From NCBI RefSeq assembly GCF_013114545.1, contig NZ_VTXI01000001.1, positions 62,001 through 126,000 of the forward strand: a DNA stretch of 64,000 bases, given 5' to 3'. Source of the stretch: Vibrio sp. RE86. GTDB lineage: Bacteria > Pseudomonadota > Gammaproteobacteria > Enterobacterales > Vibrionaceae. Positions 8,336 through 16,567 of the stretch are shown piece after piece; positions within the stretch are counted from its first letter, which is position 1; every line of letters begins with the position of its first letter. Under the pieces are notes generated by a model. It made no database searches and had not been told where the DNA came from. It saw only the letters and a program-made list of their open reading frames with translations. Made by a program: the position numbers and the translations under genes.

Positions 8336-9166
8336 ATGCCACATTCACAAGACAACACACCAATCGTATTAACCATCGCAGGCTCTGACAGCGGCGGCGG
8401 TGCAGGCATTCAAGCCGATATCAAAGCGATGTCTGCAACAGGCAGCTATGCTTGCTCGGTCATTACGGCAATTACTTCGCAAAATACGTTAGGCGTAAGT
8501 GCCATCCATCCTATCCCTTTAGAACATATCTCAAGCCAGCTTGATGCGGTATTCACCGATCTTAATGTGGTTGCCGTCAAAGTCGGCATGTTGGCAGACT
8601 CTCAAATCATCAAAGTGGTGGCTGACAAAATCCGCCAATACCAACCCAAGCATCTTGTCGTTGATCCTGTGATGGTTGCAACAAGCGGCGATTTACTGCT
8701 TGAACAAAATGCCATCTCAACCTTAAAGCAAGAGCTACTTCCTCTCGCCGATCTCATCACGCCAAACCTGCCAGAGGGCGCTGCACTCATTGGTGGTGAC
8801 ATTCCGCAAGATGAAGAACAAATGGGGGTAATGATTGAGTCGCTTCGTGCGCTCGGTGCAAAGGCGGTATTGTTAAAAGGCGGTCATTTAGAAAGCGATG
8901 AAAACAGCAACGATCTGTTGATCATGCCCGATGGAAGTGAATTGCTTCGAACTAAGCGCGTCGCGACGAAGAACACTCATGGCACTGGTTGCACGCTCTC
9001 TTCAGCGATTGCCTCCTACCTTGCACAAGGACACCGCCTGCACAAAGCGGTCTATTTGGGTAAGCAATATATCTCTCAAGCGATTGCTCATGCCGATCTA
9101 TTGCAAGTAGGCCAAGGTCACGGGCCGGTTCATCACTTCTTCTGTGGGCATACTAATGTGCGCTAA
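8336..9166 (+). CDS. thiD: Hydroxymethylpyrimidine/phosphomethylpyrimidine kinase
   Basis: A 276-aa ribokinase-fold enzyme that phosphorylates 4-amino-5-hydroxymethyl-2-methylpyrimidine (HMP) twice to the pyrophosphate used by ThiE. Diagnostic segments are AGSDSGGGAGIQADIK (residues 15-30), VDPVMVATSGDLLL near 109-122, and the anion-hole motif GTGC at 216-219. A GTAGGAG sequence precedes the ATG. It is the first gene after the TPP riboswitch and overlaps the next gene, so thiD and the HMP-type transporter are co-expressed, consistent with salvage of the pyrimidine moiety. Confidence 0.95.
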   Translation: MPHSQDNTPIVLTIAGSDSGGGAGIQADIKAMSATGSYACSVITAITSQNTLGVSAIHPIPLEHISSQLDAVFTDLNVVAVKVGMLADSQIIKVVADKIRQYQPKHLVVDPVMVATSGDLLLEQNAISTLKQELLPLADLITPNLPEGAALIGGDIPQDEEQMGVMIESLRALGAKAVLLKGGHLESDENSNDLLIMPDGSELLRTKRVATKNTHGTGCTLSSAIASYLAQGHRLHKAVYLGKQYISQAIAHADLLQVGQGHGPVHHFFCGHTNVR

Positions 9167-9914
9167 TGCGATTGGTATTGAACTGAAATCAGCGCATCTA
9201 CAATATCTCGATAGTCATGCCCCGACACTTTCTGGCTTAACCATGTCGATTCCAGCGGGGAAGTGGACGTGTTTGCTAGGGCGAAGCGGTAGTGGGAAGA
9301 CCACCTTACTTCGTTACCTCGCAGGATTACTCGACACAAAAGTGCAAATGAGTGGTTCGCTTTCATTCACTGGCGCAAAAGGTTTGGATGATCAAATTGC
9401 CTATATGGCTCAGCAAGATTTGCTATTACCTTGGCTCAATGTGATTGATAACGTTTTGTTAAGCCGTAAGTTCTCGGCAAACAAAATGGCCGATGAACAT
9501 GAGCGCGCAAAGGCCTCGACACTGCTTGGACAGGTTGGTTTAGCAGACTACGCATTAGCGATGCCTTCGCAATTATCAGGAGGGATGAGACAACGAGTCG
9601 CCTTGGCTCGTACGCTGATGCAAGACAAGCCCGTGGTGTTAATGGATGAGCCTTTCTCGGCGCTCGATGCGGTGACTCGGTATAAGCTACAAACGCTGTC
9701 GGCATCGTTGCTTAAAGACAAGACCGTTATCCTGATTACACATGATCCGCAGGAGGCGATTCGCCTTGCCAATGCGCTCTATCTACTGCAAGGCTCGCCT
9801 GCGAAAGCTCAGTTTTTGGCTGTCCCTGATTCTTTGCCACCACGAGAAATAGACGGTGAGTGCGCCACGCTGCAACAAACCATCTTGCACAGCTTGGAAC
9901 AGGACTATGAATAA
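9156..9914 (+). CDS. thiZ: ABC transporter ATPase, thiamine-precursor (HMP/formylaminopyrimidine) uptake
   Basis: ATP-binding subunit of the ThiXYZ-type importer. Walker A is at about residues 42-50 (GRSGSGKTT), the signature LSGGMRQRVALAR near 141-153, and Walker B with VVLMDEPFSALD near 161-172. The ATG at 9156 gives an 11-base overlap with thiD; an in-frame GTG at 9144 is also possible. At 252 aa it has the usual size for a nitrate/taurine-type ATPase, the class to which ThiZ belongs. The thiX reading frame begins inside its last codons, so the subunits are translationally coupled. Confidence 0.9.
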   Translation: MCANAIGIELKSAHLQYLDSHAPTLSGLTMSIPAGKWTCLLGRSGSGKTTLLRYLAGLLDTKVQMSGSLSFTGAKGLDDQIAYMAQQDLLLPWLNVIDNVLLSRKFSANKMADEHERAKASTLLGQVGLADYALAMPSQLSGGMRQRVALARTLMQDKPVVLMDEPFSALDAVTRYKLQTLSASLLKDKTVILITHDPQEAIRLANALYLLQGSPAKAQFLAVPDSLPPREIDGECATLQQTILHSLEQDYE

Positions 9915-10707
9915 TCTGACCGAACTGAGCTTAACCAGACCAAAGCCGAGTAAGAAAACAGTCGCAAATCATTCATTGATCAGAGGAGTGCTTTCACTGC
10001 TGATGATTCTCGGTTTTTGGCAAGCCGTTGTGATGATATTTGACATGCCAAGCTTTATCTTACCGTCACCGATGGAAGTACTTAGCCGCCTAGTGAGCCG
10101 TTTTGATGTGTTGATGAAACACACTTGGGTCACAGGGCAAGAGATCGTGCTTGGTTTGCTACTTGGCCTATCTATGGGGCTCTTCTTTGCCTTACAGATG
10201 CTGCTGTTTAAACCCCTTAAACGTTGGTTGTTGCCAATTCTAATTGCGAGCCAAGCGATTCCTGTCTTTGCAATAGCGCCTGTGTTGATGCTGTGGCTTG
10301 GGTATGGCATTGCATCAAAGGTGGTGATGGCTGCGATCATCATCTTCTTTCCTGTCACAACCTGTTGTTATGACGGATTGCGAAACACGCCGACTGGATA
10401 CTTAGATCTCGCTAAAACCATGGGCGCGACCAAGTGGCAGCTACTCAGACACATTCAACTACCCGCGGCATTGCCAACACTAGCGTCAGGCATACGTGTT
10501 GCTGTGGTGATTGCACCGATTGGCGCAGTGGTGGGCGAGTGGGTTGGTTCAAGCGCAGGACTTGGCTACTTAATGCTTCAAGCCAACGCACGAATGATCA
10601 TTGATGAGATGTTTGCAGCACTCTTTATTTTGGCGCTGCTCTCTGTCTCGCTCTATTTCATCACAGATAAGTTACTCAAAAAATTTATTCCTTGGGAAAA
10701 CCAATAA
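9907..10707 (+). CDS. thiX: ABC transporter permease, thiamine-precursor uptake
   Basis: A 266-aa inner membrane permease of the SsuC/TauC type with about six spans. The cytoplasmic EAA-like loop that docks the ATPase reads LDLAKTMGATKWQLLRHIQLP near residues 178-198. The ATG at 9907 overlaps the stop of the ATPase gene by eight bases; the longer frame from a GTG at 9856 would run 60 bases into that gene and is unlikely. Riboswitch-linked position between thiZ and thiY supports transport of HMP or its formylamino precursor. Confidence 0.9.
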   Translation: MNNLTELSLTRPKPSKKTVANHSLIRGVLSLLMILGFWQAVVMIFDMPSFILPSPMEVLSRLVSRFDVLMKHTWVTGQEIVLGLLLGLSMGLFFALQMLLFKPLKRWLLPILIASQAIPVFAIAPVLMLWLGYGIASKVVMAAIIIFFPVTTCCYDGLRNTPTGYLDLAKTMGATKWQLLRHIQLPAALPTLASGIRVAVVIAPIGAVVGEWVGSSAGLGYLMLQANARMIIDEMFAALFILALLSVSLYFITDKLLKKFIPWENQ

Positions 10708-10721
10708 AGAAAGGATACTCC

Positions 10722-11672
10722 GTGAAAACAACGAAAACACTCAGTGCAGTGGCACTACTTACGTCTCTATTGTCAACCAATGTATTTGCAGCGGATAAAG
10801 AGCTTACGCTTATGCTTGACTGGTTTGTTAACCCGAACCACGGCCCAATCGTAATTGCTAAAGAGCGCGGTTACTTTGAACAGCAAGGCATTGAAGTGAA
10901 CATTCAAGAGCCAGCTGATCCAAGCACACCGCCAAAGCTAGTGGCGGCGGGGAAAGTTGACCTCGCCATCTCTTATCAGCCGAGCCTTACGATTGATGTG
11001 GCGGCTGGCTTGCCATTGATTCGTTCGGCAACGTTAATCGCAACACCGCTGAATACATTAATGGTGCTAGACAACGGCAAGAATGACAACTTAGGTGACC
11101 TAAAAAGCAAAAACATTGGTATTGCGATTGCGGGGAACGAAGAAGCAACGATTGGTACCATGCTCGGGCAAGAGGGTGTGAAGTTCTCAGAAGTGAACAT
11201 CATCAATGTAGGTTGGGCGCTGTCGTCTTCTTTAGCATCAGGCAAGGTCGATGCAATCTGGGGCGGCTTACGTAACTTTGAAACCAACCAACTTGCACTT
11301 GAAGGTTACAAAGCCAAAGCCTTCTACCCAGAAGAGCATGGTGTTCCTGCTTATGATGAACTGGTCTTTGTTGCCAACGCAAAAACGCATGATGCCGAGG
11401 CTATTAAAGCGTTCAACAAAGCGTTAGAGCAAGCGACGACCTACATCGTGAATCACCCAGATGCATCCTGGAAAGAGTTTGTCGCGTACTCGCCTGACAC
11501 TCTGAACAATGAGCTTAATAAGCGTGCTTGGAATGACACTCTGACTCGTTTTGCATTGCGCCCGTCAGCGGTTGACCTAAAACGTTACGACGATTATGCC
11601 GAGTTTATGTACTCACAGAAGTTGATTGAAACTTTGCCGAAAGCGGCTGATTACGTGCCGGAGTTTAACTAA
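10722..11672 (+). CDS. thiY: Periplasmic binding protein, THI5/NMT1-like, thiamine precursor uptake
   Basis: A 316-aa binding protein of the NMT1/THI5-like family. The start is a GTG at 10722 with AAGGA six bases upstream; this gives a clean signal peptide (VKTTKTLSAVALLTSLL, cleavage after VFA at about residue 24). The mature protein opens LTLMLDWFVNPNHGPIVIA and has the GYFEQQGIEV and VDLAISYQPSL segments typical of ThiY. It captures the pyrimidine precursor in the periplasm for ThiXZ. A longer frame from TTG at 10692 would overlap the permease gene. The stop overlaps the tenA start by one base. Confidence 0.92.
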   Translation: MKTTKTLSAVALLTSLLSTNVFAADKELTLMLDWFVNPNHGPIVIAKERGYFEQQGIEVNIQEPADPSTPPKLVAAGKVDLAISYQPSLTIDVAAGLPLIRSATLIATPLNTLMVLDNGKNDNLGDLKSKNIGIAIAGNEEATIGTMLGQEGVKFSEVNIINVGWALSSSLASGKVDAIWGGLRNFETNQLALEGYKAKAFYPEEHGVPAYDELVFVANAKTHDAEAIKAFNKALEQATTYIVNHPDASWKEFVAYSPDTLNNELNKRAWNDTLTRFALRPSAVDLKRYDDYAEFMYSQKLIETLPKAADYVPEFN

Positions 11673-12334
11673 TGAAGTATCAAGATTTGATCGCGGCATG
11701 TGAGTCCGATTGGCAGGAGTATACTCAGCATGAGTTTGTTGAGCAGCTTGCTCTGGGCACCTTGCCACAGCCATGTTTCTTACACTATTTGAAACAGGAC
11801 TTTTTGTTCTTGAAACAGTATGCGAGAGCGTACGCGTTAGCTATCTACAAGGCTCGTAACCTAGAAGATATGCGCCGTGCACTGCCAAGTGTTCATGCCT
11901 TACTTGATTCTGAAATCGCCCATCACGTGACTTATTGTGGTCAGTGGGGATTGACCGAATCTGACCTAGAGAATGAACCTGAAGATTTCGGTACGGTGGC
12001 TTACACTCGCTATGTACTTGATGCAGGTATGACGGGCGACTTGGTAGAGCTGTACGCCGCACTCGCGCCTTGTTCAATCGGCTATGCCGTCATAGGTAAA
12101 GCCTTGTTGGAAAACGATAAGACAGTACTCGAAGGCAACCCATATCGAAGCTGGATTGAGCTGTATGGCGGAGAGGAATTCCAGTCAGGTGTCGCTTCTG
12201 GCGCAGAGCACTTCAACCAGCTGTTAGAAGAGATCGATATCAACAGCCAACGCGGGCAAAACCTTATCCAAGTGTTTAAGACCGCTACTCGAATGGAAGT
12301 GGCCTTCTGGCAGCAAGGCTTGAATGTAAGCTAA
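11672..12334 (+). CDS. tenA: TenA aminopyrimidine aminohydrolase (thiaminase II)
   Basis: A 220-aa all-helical TenA enzyme that converts aminomethyl-HMP, a product of thiamine breakdown, into HMP. The nucleophile lies in LAPCSIGY with Cys134, and the family motifs QDFLFLKQYARAYALAIYKA (about 42-61) and YGGEEFQ (near 168) are present. ATG overlaps the thiY stop by one base, so it ends the thi operon. With ThiXYZ and ThiD it forms a complete route from scavenged thiamine degradation products to HMP pyrophosphate. Confidence 0.93.
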   Translation: MKYQDLIAACESDWQEYTQHEFVEQLALGTLPQPCFLHYLKQDFLFLKQYARAYALAIYKARNLEDMRRALPSVHALLDSEIAHHVTYCGQWGLTESDLENEPEDFGTVAYTRYVLDAGMTGDLVELYAALAPCSIGYAVIGKALLENDKTVLEGNPYRSWIELYGGEEFQSGVASGAEHFNQLLEEIDINSQRGQNLIQVFKTATRMEVAFWQQGLNVS

Positions 12335-12340
12335 TCCTAA

Positions 12341-12372
12341 ATAGGTTAGCGCTCATAGGGGCGCTAACCTAT
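12341..12372 (+). terminator. Hairpin after tenA, copy 1 of a repeated element
   Basis: A 12-bp stem (ATAGGTTAGCGC / GCGCTAACCTAT) closes an 8-base loop straight after tenA. No T run follows, so it may be a processing or stability hairpin rather than a simple terminator. Its 3' half (12355-12369) is repeated exactly at 13918-13932. Confidence 0.6.
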
Positions 12373-12385
12373 GCCAGTTAATTCT

Positions 12386-13177
12386 CTATTTCAATGCTTC
12401 TAGGTAAGCAATACTGGCTTGTTTTGCTTGATCGTTAATTGTCACGCTCTCTTTCGCTCGTAACTCTAAATAGATAGTGATGCATTGCTCCAGTGCTGAA
12501 ATCAACGATGTTTTCTCTGGCTGAGCGACGGTCTTTACTAACTTACTAGCAAACTCTGGCAGACGCTTCTCAATTGTACGCACCCCCGACGGCGTTAAGC
12601 CTGCTTGCTGCAGTGCTAGTGGAGACAGTGCTGTCACTCGCAGGAAAGAGATAAACTCTAGGGTTTCGAAGTATTCGCCGCGAGCGATCTTGGTGGCAGC
12701 ATAGTGAACCCAAATCCAGAATCGGTCTTCGATCCATTGAGCATTAGGTTGTGGGTAGTATGGTTGTTTCGTAACAAATACATCGCTTAAGCAAGAACCA
12801 CGTTGCCAAAGAACTTGCGTATCATCAACTCGCACAGCGGCATCAGGCAAAGAAACAAACTTGAAATCTACATGTACAGGTTCATCCCTCTCAAATAGAG
12901 AGACAATCAGCCTTGGCTCACCGACATGTTCTCCAGTAAAAGCGGCAAGTAAGCCCTCAAACTGATTTAAAATATCGAAGCGTTGCTCCATAACCTCTGA
13001 GTGATACTCAGGCTCAATAGCAATAACAAAATCTAGGTCGCTATATTGATCCATAGAGTCTGAAGCATAAGAACCGCTACAGCCAATACCACAAATGCGC
13101 GGGTCGTTAGAGAGTACAGCCACAATGTGCTCAAGTACGGCTTGATGAGAAGCAGGAAGGGACTTTGGAAACTTCAT
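12386..13177 (-). CDS. Nucleotidyltransferase-domain protein
   Basis: A 263-aa protein with an N-terminal nucleotidyltransferase fold. Residues 35-49 carry the family signature: a Gly-Ser pair (GSYASDS) followed by DLDF with Asp47 and Asp49, the metal-binding carboxylates. The C-terminal half is helical. Proteins with this plan include aminoglycoside and lincosamide nucleotidyltransferases and many chromosomal relatives of unknown role, so resistance should not be assumed. It runs convergent to tenA and divergent from the gene at 13430. A third carboxylate is likely in HVDFKF (near residue 105). Confidence 0.75.
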   Translation of the reverse strand: MKFPKSLPASHQAVLEHIVAVLSNDPRICGIGCSGSYASDSMDQYSDLDFVIAIEPEYHSEVMEQRFDILNQFEGLLAAFTGEHVGEPRLIVSLFERDEPVHVDFKFVSLPDAAVRVDDTQVLWQRGSCLSDVFVTKQPYYPQPNAQWIEDRFWIWVHYAATKIARGEYFETLEFISFLRVTALSPLALQQAGLTPSGVRTIEKRLPEFASKLVKTVAQPEKTSLISALEQCITIYLELRAKESVTINDQAKQASIAYLEALK

Positions 13178-13429
13178 TATTTTTACCTATATATCTGGTT
13201 GACGAATCGCAACTGCTGGTGCGGTAAAATTTACGCAGCATTATAGAATCTCTAAATTTTCTCTAAAAAGCAATAAGAGAATTGATAACTCGACTTGGTG
13301 CAAATGTGTTTTAAGTTAGTGTAGAGCATGTCTGGATAGGCCAATGCTTCACCCCTTCAACGATTAAAGCTCTGATACGTTCCCAAAGATAGTGCTACAA
13401 TCACCGCATCAGAATTATCGAGAAAATCC

Positions 13430-13768
13430 ATGTTTATCCATCATGTTAACGGCATCGACTGGCTGGTCATTACCGCGTTTGAAGAACTGAAACCGATGTT
13501 TATTGAAGACGCGGGTGACATCCCGTCTTGCTTCTCTATAAAGAGTGAATTGAGCCTAATTGATCAAGCCAAGCGCACTTATGGTTATTTGCCGCCTCTC
13601 AGTGGCGTCGTCACCGATACTGGCACATATCAAAGTCAGGATATTGAAGAAGATTTGAACCCACAGCTTGCCTGTCTGGTTGAAGGGCGTGGCCGCGTGT
13701 TTATTTATCACGGTGGGTATGTCGCGTTTGTTGATGACGAGAAAACTTTTATAACTCGAATCGACTAA
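13430..13768 (+). CDS. Hypothetical protein, 112 aa
   Basis: A soluble, acidic protein of mixed strand and helix content (begins MFIHHVNGIDWLVITAF, ends KTFITRID). There is no signal peptide, membrane span or recognisable motif. It has normal composition for the surrounding genome and lies between the nucleotidyltransferase gene and the second copy of the repeated hairpin, apparently transcribed alone. I do not recognise a family. Confidence 0.6.
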   Translation: MFIHHVNGIDWLVITAFEELKPMFIEDAGDIPSCFSIKSELSLIDQAKRTYGYLPPLSGVVTDTGTYQSQDIEEDLNPQLACLVEGRGRVFIYHGGYVAFVDDEKTFITRID

Positions 13769-13901
13769 CCGTTATTGCTGTCGCCCTTTGATTGCATTCA
13801 GCGAACTAGGCAGGATTGCTGGTTTATTAATGTAGCACTAGCACCGTATCAACCGCGCAATGCGGTGATTGGTAAGGCAAAGACCCAGCTAGTTTCAAAT
13901 C

Positions 13902-13938
13902 GGTTAGTGCTTTGCTTATAGGGGCGCTAACCTTTCTT
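13902..13938 (+). terminator. Hairpin, copy 2 of the repeated element
   Basis: A 9-bp stem (GGTTAGTGC / GCGCTAACC, one G-T pair) with a 13-base loop, followed by TTTCTT. It shares 15 identical bases with the tenA-distal hairpin and may terminate the gene at 13430, 134 bases upstream. Confidence 0.55.
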
Positions 13939-14048
13939 AGAAAGTATCTCAGCATTCCAAGCTATTACACTCTTTATTCTATCATTTTATTTCTGTCAAA
14001 AGACGGCTGCCTGAACTCACAGTAAATATATGCTAGTGGAAATTTTGA

Positions 14049-14435
14049 CTAGTTGAATTGCAGTTTTATAGGATCTAGATCATATCTACTTTGACAGTGG
14101 TTAACTAATTCATCGTAATTCATTAATTGAGAAGAGTCGTTGACATCCCAGGAGTCATTCGAAATGAAATAAACCGAATCGAGCTTATTAGCCAATTTCG
14201 TTAGAATTAATGTGTGTGGCATATCAGTATCAGATGGATTGTAACTAACGGAAAATTTACTTATCTCTAACCAGTTTGCTTGTTTGAGGCCTTCCGCTAG
14301 CATCTGCAAATTATCACGATCTTTCATATCACCAAAACGGTAACTCTTCTGACTGTTACTGATATTAAAGTTAATATCCGAAATTTTTTCAGAATAAATG
14401 AATGTGAACTGCCCGACGGTTATTTTTTTATTCAT
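14049..14435 (-). CDS. Hypothetical protein, 128 aa, AT-rich region
   Basis: The ATG at 14435 is preferred because AAAGG lies eight bases upstream; the frame extends 14 codons further to 14477 without a ribosome-binding sequence. The protein begins MNKKITVGQFTFIYSEKI and is a soluble mix of strands and helices without catalytic motifs or signal peptide. Base composition is distinctly AT-rich compared with the genes before 13.7 kb and after 16.5 kb, as for the three membrane-protein genes that follow on the other strand. It is not recognised. It may belong to the same acquired segment. Confidence 0.55.
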   Translation of the reverse strand: MNKKITVGQFTFIYSEKISDINFNISNSQKSYRFGDMKDRDNLQMLAEGLKQANWLEISKFSVSYNPSDTDMPHTLILTKLANKLDSVYFISNDSWDVNDSSQLMNYDELVNHCQSRYDLDPIKLQFN

Positions 14436-14651
14436 ATTCGACCTTTGAAATTGATTGATAGTAAGTGATTTAAGCACTTAAAGTCAGTGACGCTCGCACT
14501 CAAGATCTAACCTCACAAAGTGCCAATGGATGCATGTGTCTATTGATGCATTTGTTGTTGAAATCTGTTAGTTTATTGCGATAAGTTTCAGTGATCATTA
14601 CTGAGTGAACATCTTAGAATAATATACTTATAAATCAAGGTCTTGCTGATA

Positions 14652-15089
14652 ATGGATTCAGATCACACTTCGGAAGTAACATTACTTCATTATTTACACA
14701 TAAAACTATCAACATCAATCTTCCGCTTTCTATATTGGCCTGTTTATTGGTTGTTGAGACCCTTTTATCTTATCGCTAGGACCTTTTATCGTAGCGTTGT
14801 TTGGGTCTTCACTAGTTTATACCGCGTTATCCGAGCGATTGGTGATGGCTTCGCGTATGTCTTTATAAGAATACTTTATCCAGTTGCTTGGATTTACAAA
14901 GGTTCTCTCTATTTTTTTGGTGCAATTATCGCGATTTGGTTTGCACCAGCGTTGCTTTTAAAAGCACTAGGTCTAGAGACATTGTCAAACATAGTTGGTG
15001 TTATTTGCTTGGTTATAGGACTTGCGTTCTTTGTGTTTGCTTTAAAGCCGATGATTGGCAATTGGATCTATGATTTTGAACGAAGATAA
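14652..15089 (+). CDS. Hypothetical aromatic-rich membrane protein, 145 aa
   Basis: The start is the ATG at 14652, with AAGG ten or eleven bases upstream; the TTG at 14643 would sit too close to it. Residues about 20-85 form an unusual run of helices in which Tyr, Phe, Trp and Arg recur (FRFLYWPVYWLLRPFYLIAR, then FYRSVVWVFTSLYRVIRAI), a pattern of membrane-surface amphipathic helices. Two clear membrane spans follow near 85-105 and 113-133, then a charged end (YDFERR). No family is recognised. It is first of three same-strand membrane-protein genes in an AT-rich segment. Confidence 0.6.
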   Translation: MDSDHTSEVTLLHYLHIKLSTSIFRFLYWPVYWLLRPFYLIARTFYRSVVWVFTSLYRVIRAIGDGFAYVFIRILYPVAWIYKGSLYFFGAIIAIWFAPALLLKALGLETLSNIVGVICLVIGLAFFVFALKPMIGNWIYDFERR

Positions 15090-15179
15090 CCCCGACCTAG
15101 GTCAAATAAATTAACTTTTAATCGATGTGCTTATAAACACTAAGTGCAATGTTTTTATAAATTAACGCAGGCTTATAAA

Positions 15180-15671
15180 ATGCTCGATGTAATTAAAGAT
15201 TTTTTTAGAAATTTCGACTTTGATGATTTAGCAAGAGACTTCAATAACTTTTTTGGAACAGATTTTACGTTTGATTTTCGTGAAGTTTACAGCGCGTATT
15301 CTGACTTCGCCTTTTTCATTTCCAAAAATGAAAAAACGATTATTTCATCGCTTATTGTTGCGATTTTCCTTGTCTTAGTGGTTTTTTTAATTACCAAACT
15401 CCGTGAATCCAGTGATTCGATCGGGGAGATAAAGTACTTCTTAACGAGACCGATATTTTGGTTTTTCATTGGACCTTGGAGTTATGCGTTCCTATTAAAA
15501 AATGGTGCCCATACCAGCAGCCTCGGTGCTGTCTTCTTCATGATTTGGGCTGCTGCATTATTTTTAGGACTTGGAGGGTTCATTCTTTTTTCCGTGCCAA
15601 TGGGGATTTTTTGTCAATTAGTTTATGGCAAAAGGCATCGTGAAGTATTTGAAGTTCCAAAGAATGCTTGA
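15180..15671 (+). CDS. Hypothetical membrane protein with Phe/Asp-rich N-terminus, 163 aa
   Basis: The ATG at 15180 is preferred to a GTG at 15144. The first 45 residues are soluble and strikingly rich in Phe and Asp (FFRNFDFDDLARDFNNFFG, then FTFDFREVY). Three membrane spans follow, near residues 60-80, 93-110 and 115-145, and the C-terminus is basic then acidic (KRHREVFEVPKNA). I recognise no domain. It lies 90 bases after the previous membrane-protein gene and 40 before the next, so the three are probably co-transcribed. Confidence 0.6.
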   Translation: MLDVIKDFFRNFDFDDLARDFNNFFGTDFTFDFREVYSAYSDFAFFISKNEKTIISSLIVAIFLVLVVFLITKLRESSDSIGEIKYFLTRPIFWFFIGPWSYAFLLKNGAHTSSLGAVFFMIWAAALFLGLGGFILFSVPMGIFCQLVYGKRHREVFEVPKNA

Positions 15672-15710
15672 TTCTGTTCTTAATGATTAACTAGTTAGGG
15701 AAATTTTTAT

Positions 15711-16409
15711 ATGTTGAACGATGTGTTTACTTTTGACGCTGTACTGAGCGTGCTGTCATTCTTTCTTAGTGGTGGGGCGGCGATTGCAGGAGGAGCCATT
15801 TACTGCTTTGAGTATGTCGGATTTGTAAACGGTATTAGTATCACTTGTGGAGTTGTTTCACTCTATGCAGTGTATCATTATCTTTCAAATAGTGAGGAAT
15901 ACAATACTTTCTCTGACCACTTATTCTCTATCCCATTGTTTTTAATGATGGCTGCTATAGGTGTTAATTTTCATTTCGTTAGTCCATACGCGGCTATTGC
16001 GACTCCTTTTTCAGGGGTGTTTGGCTTTGTCGCACTGTGCCTTGCTTTTATGGTTGCATTTGCTCCTCTTATCTTTATCGTTTGGATTGTTACAGGCGGT
16101 TTACGCTCTTTTGCTGCCTGGCTCAAATATAGTCGATACGGTCTAATGATTACTGCATCTACCGTCATTGGAACAGGTGCATATCTACGAATTATGCACG
16201 AAGAACTGTTCTGGCAAATCATGACGGGTATCTGTTTGTTTATTGCGGCTGTTGTCTTGTACGGAGGCATGCTGCGTGATGGAGAGATCAGAAACCGTAG
16301 ACTGAAAAGAGAGTTTACCAATCCACTACAAAGCTCGTTACTTTCTAAAAGAGATCGCTATGACTTAGCCGAAGAAGAGCTTGAAAGAGAAGAGCGTTCG
16401 CGGGATTAA
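15711..16409 (+). CDS. Hypothetical polytopic membrane protein, 232 aa
   Basis: AGGGAA lies nine bases before the ATG. The protein has about six membrane spans between residues 8 and 190 and ends in a highly charged tail (SLLSKRDRYDLAEEELEREE) of about 40 residues that is probably cytoplasmic and helical. No signature of a known transporter or enzyme is visible. It is the last gene of the three-gene membrane cluster; a long inverted repeat lies downstream at 16483. Confidence 0.6.
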   Translation: MLNDVFTFDAVLSVLSFFLSGGAAIAGGAIYCFEYVGFVNGISITCGVVSLYAVYHYLSNSEEYNTFSDHLFSIPLFLMMAAIGVNFHFVSPYAAIATPFSGVFGFVALCLAFMVAFAPLIFIVWIVTGGLRSFAAWLKYSRYGLMITASTVIGTGAYLRIMHEELFWQIMTGICLFIAAVVLYGGMLRDGEIRNRRLKREFTNPLQSSLLSKRDRYDLAEEELEREERSRD

Positions 16410-16482
16410 TTTTGAAATTATAATCAATGCTTGTGTCATCAAACATATTTTGAGCATGACATTGTACTAAACACTTAGTAAC

Positions 16483-16519
16483 AGCTCTTATTATATCTTC
16501 AAGTGATATAATAAGAGCT
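16483..16519. repeat. Perfect 15-bp inverted repeat (hairpin) between convergent operons
   Basis: AGCTCTTATTATATC at 16483-16497 pairs with its exact complement at 16505-16519 around a 7-base loop. It lies between the membrane cluster and the converging pterin operon. There is no T run on either side, so it may be a rho-assisted terminator, a stability hairpin, or a scar of the AT-rich insertion. Confidence 0.6.
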
Positions 16520-16567
16520 TCAAACATCGGCCTTTGCGTTCTGTTATTCTAGACGACAAAGCGTGCT

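Noticed and set aside
12386..13177. Aminoglycoside resistance gene
   Set aside because: The nucleotidyltransferase signature is present, but it is shared by many proteins of other function; there is no mobile context or close match that I can recall.
12341..13932. Integron attC sites
   Set aside because: GCGCTAACC / GGTTAG looked like attC core sequence, but the RYYYAAC and GTTRRRY boxes and the paired inner boxes are not present, and no integrase is near.
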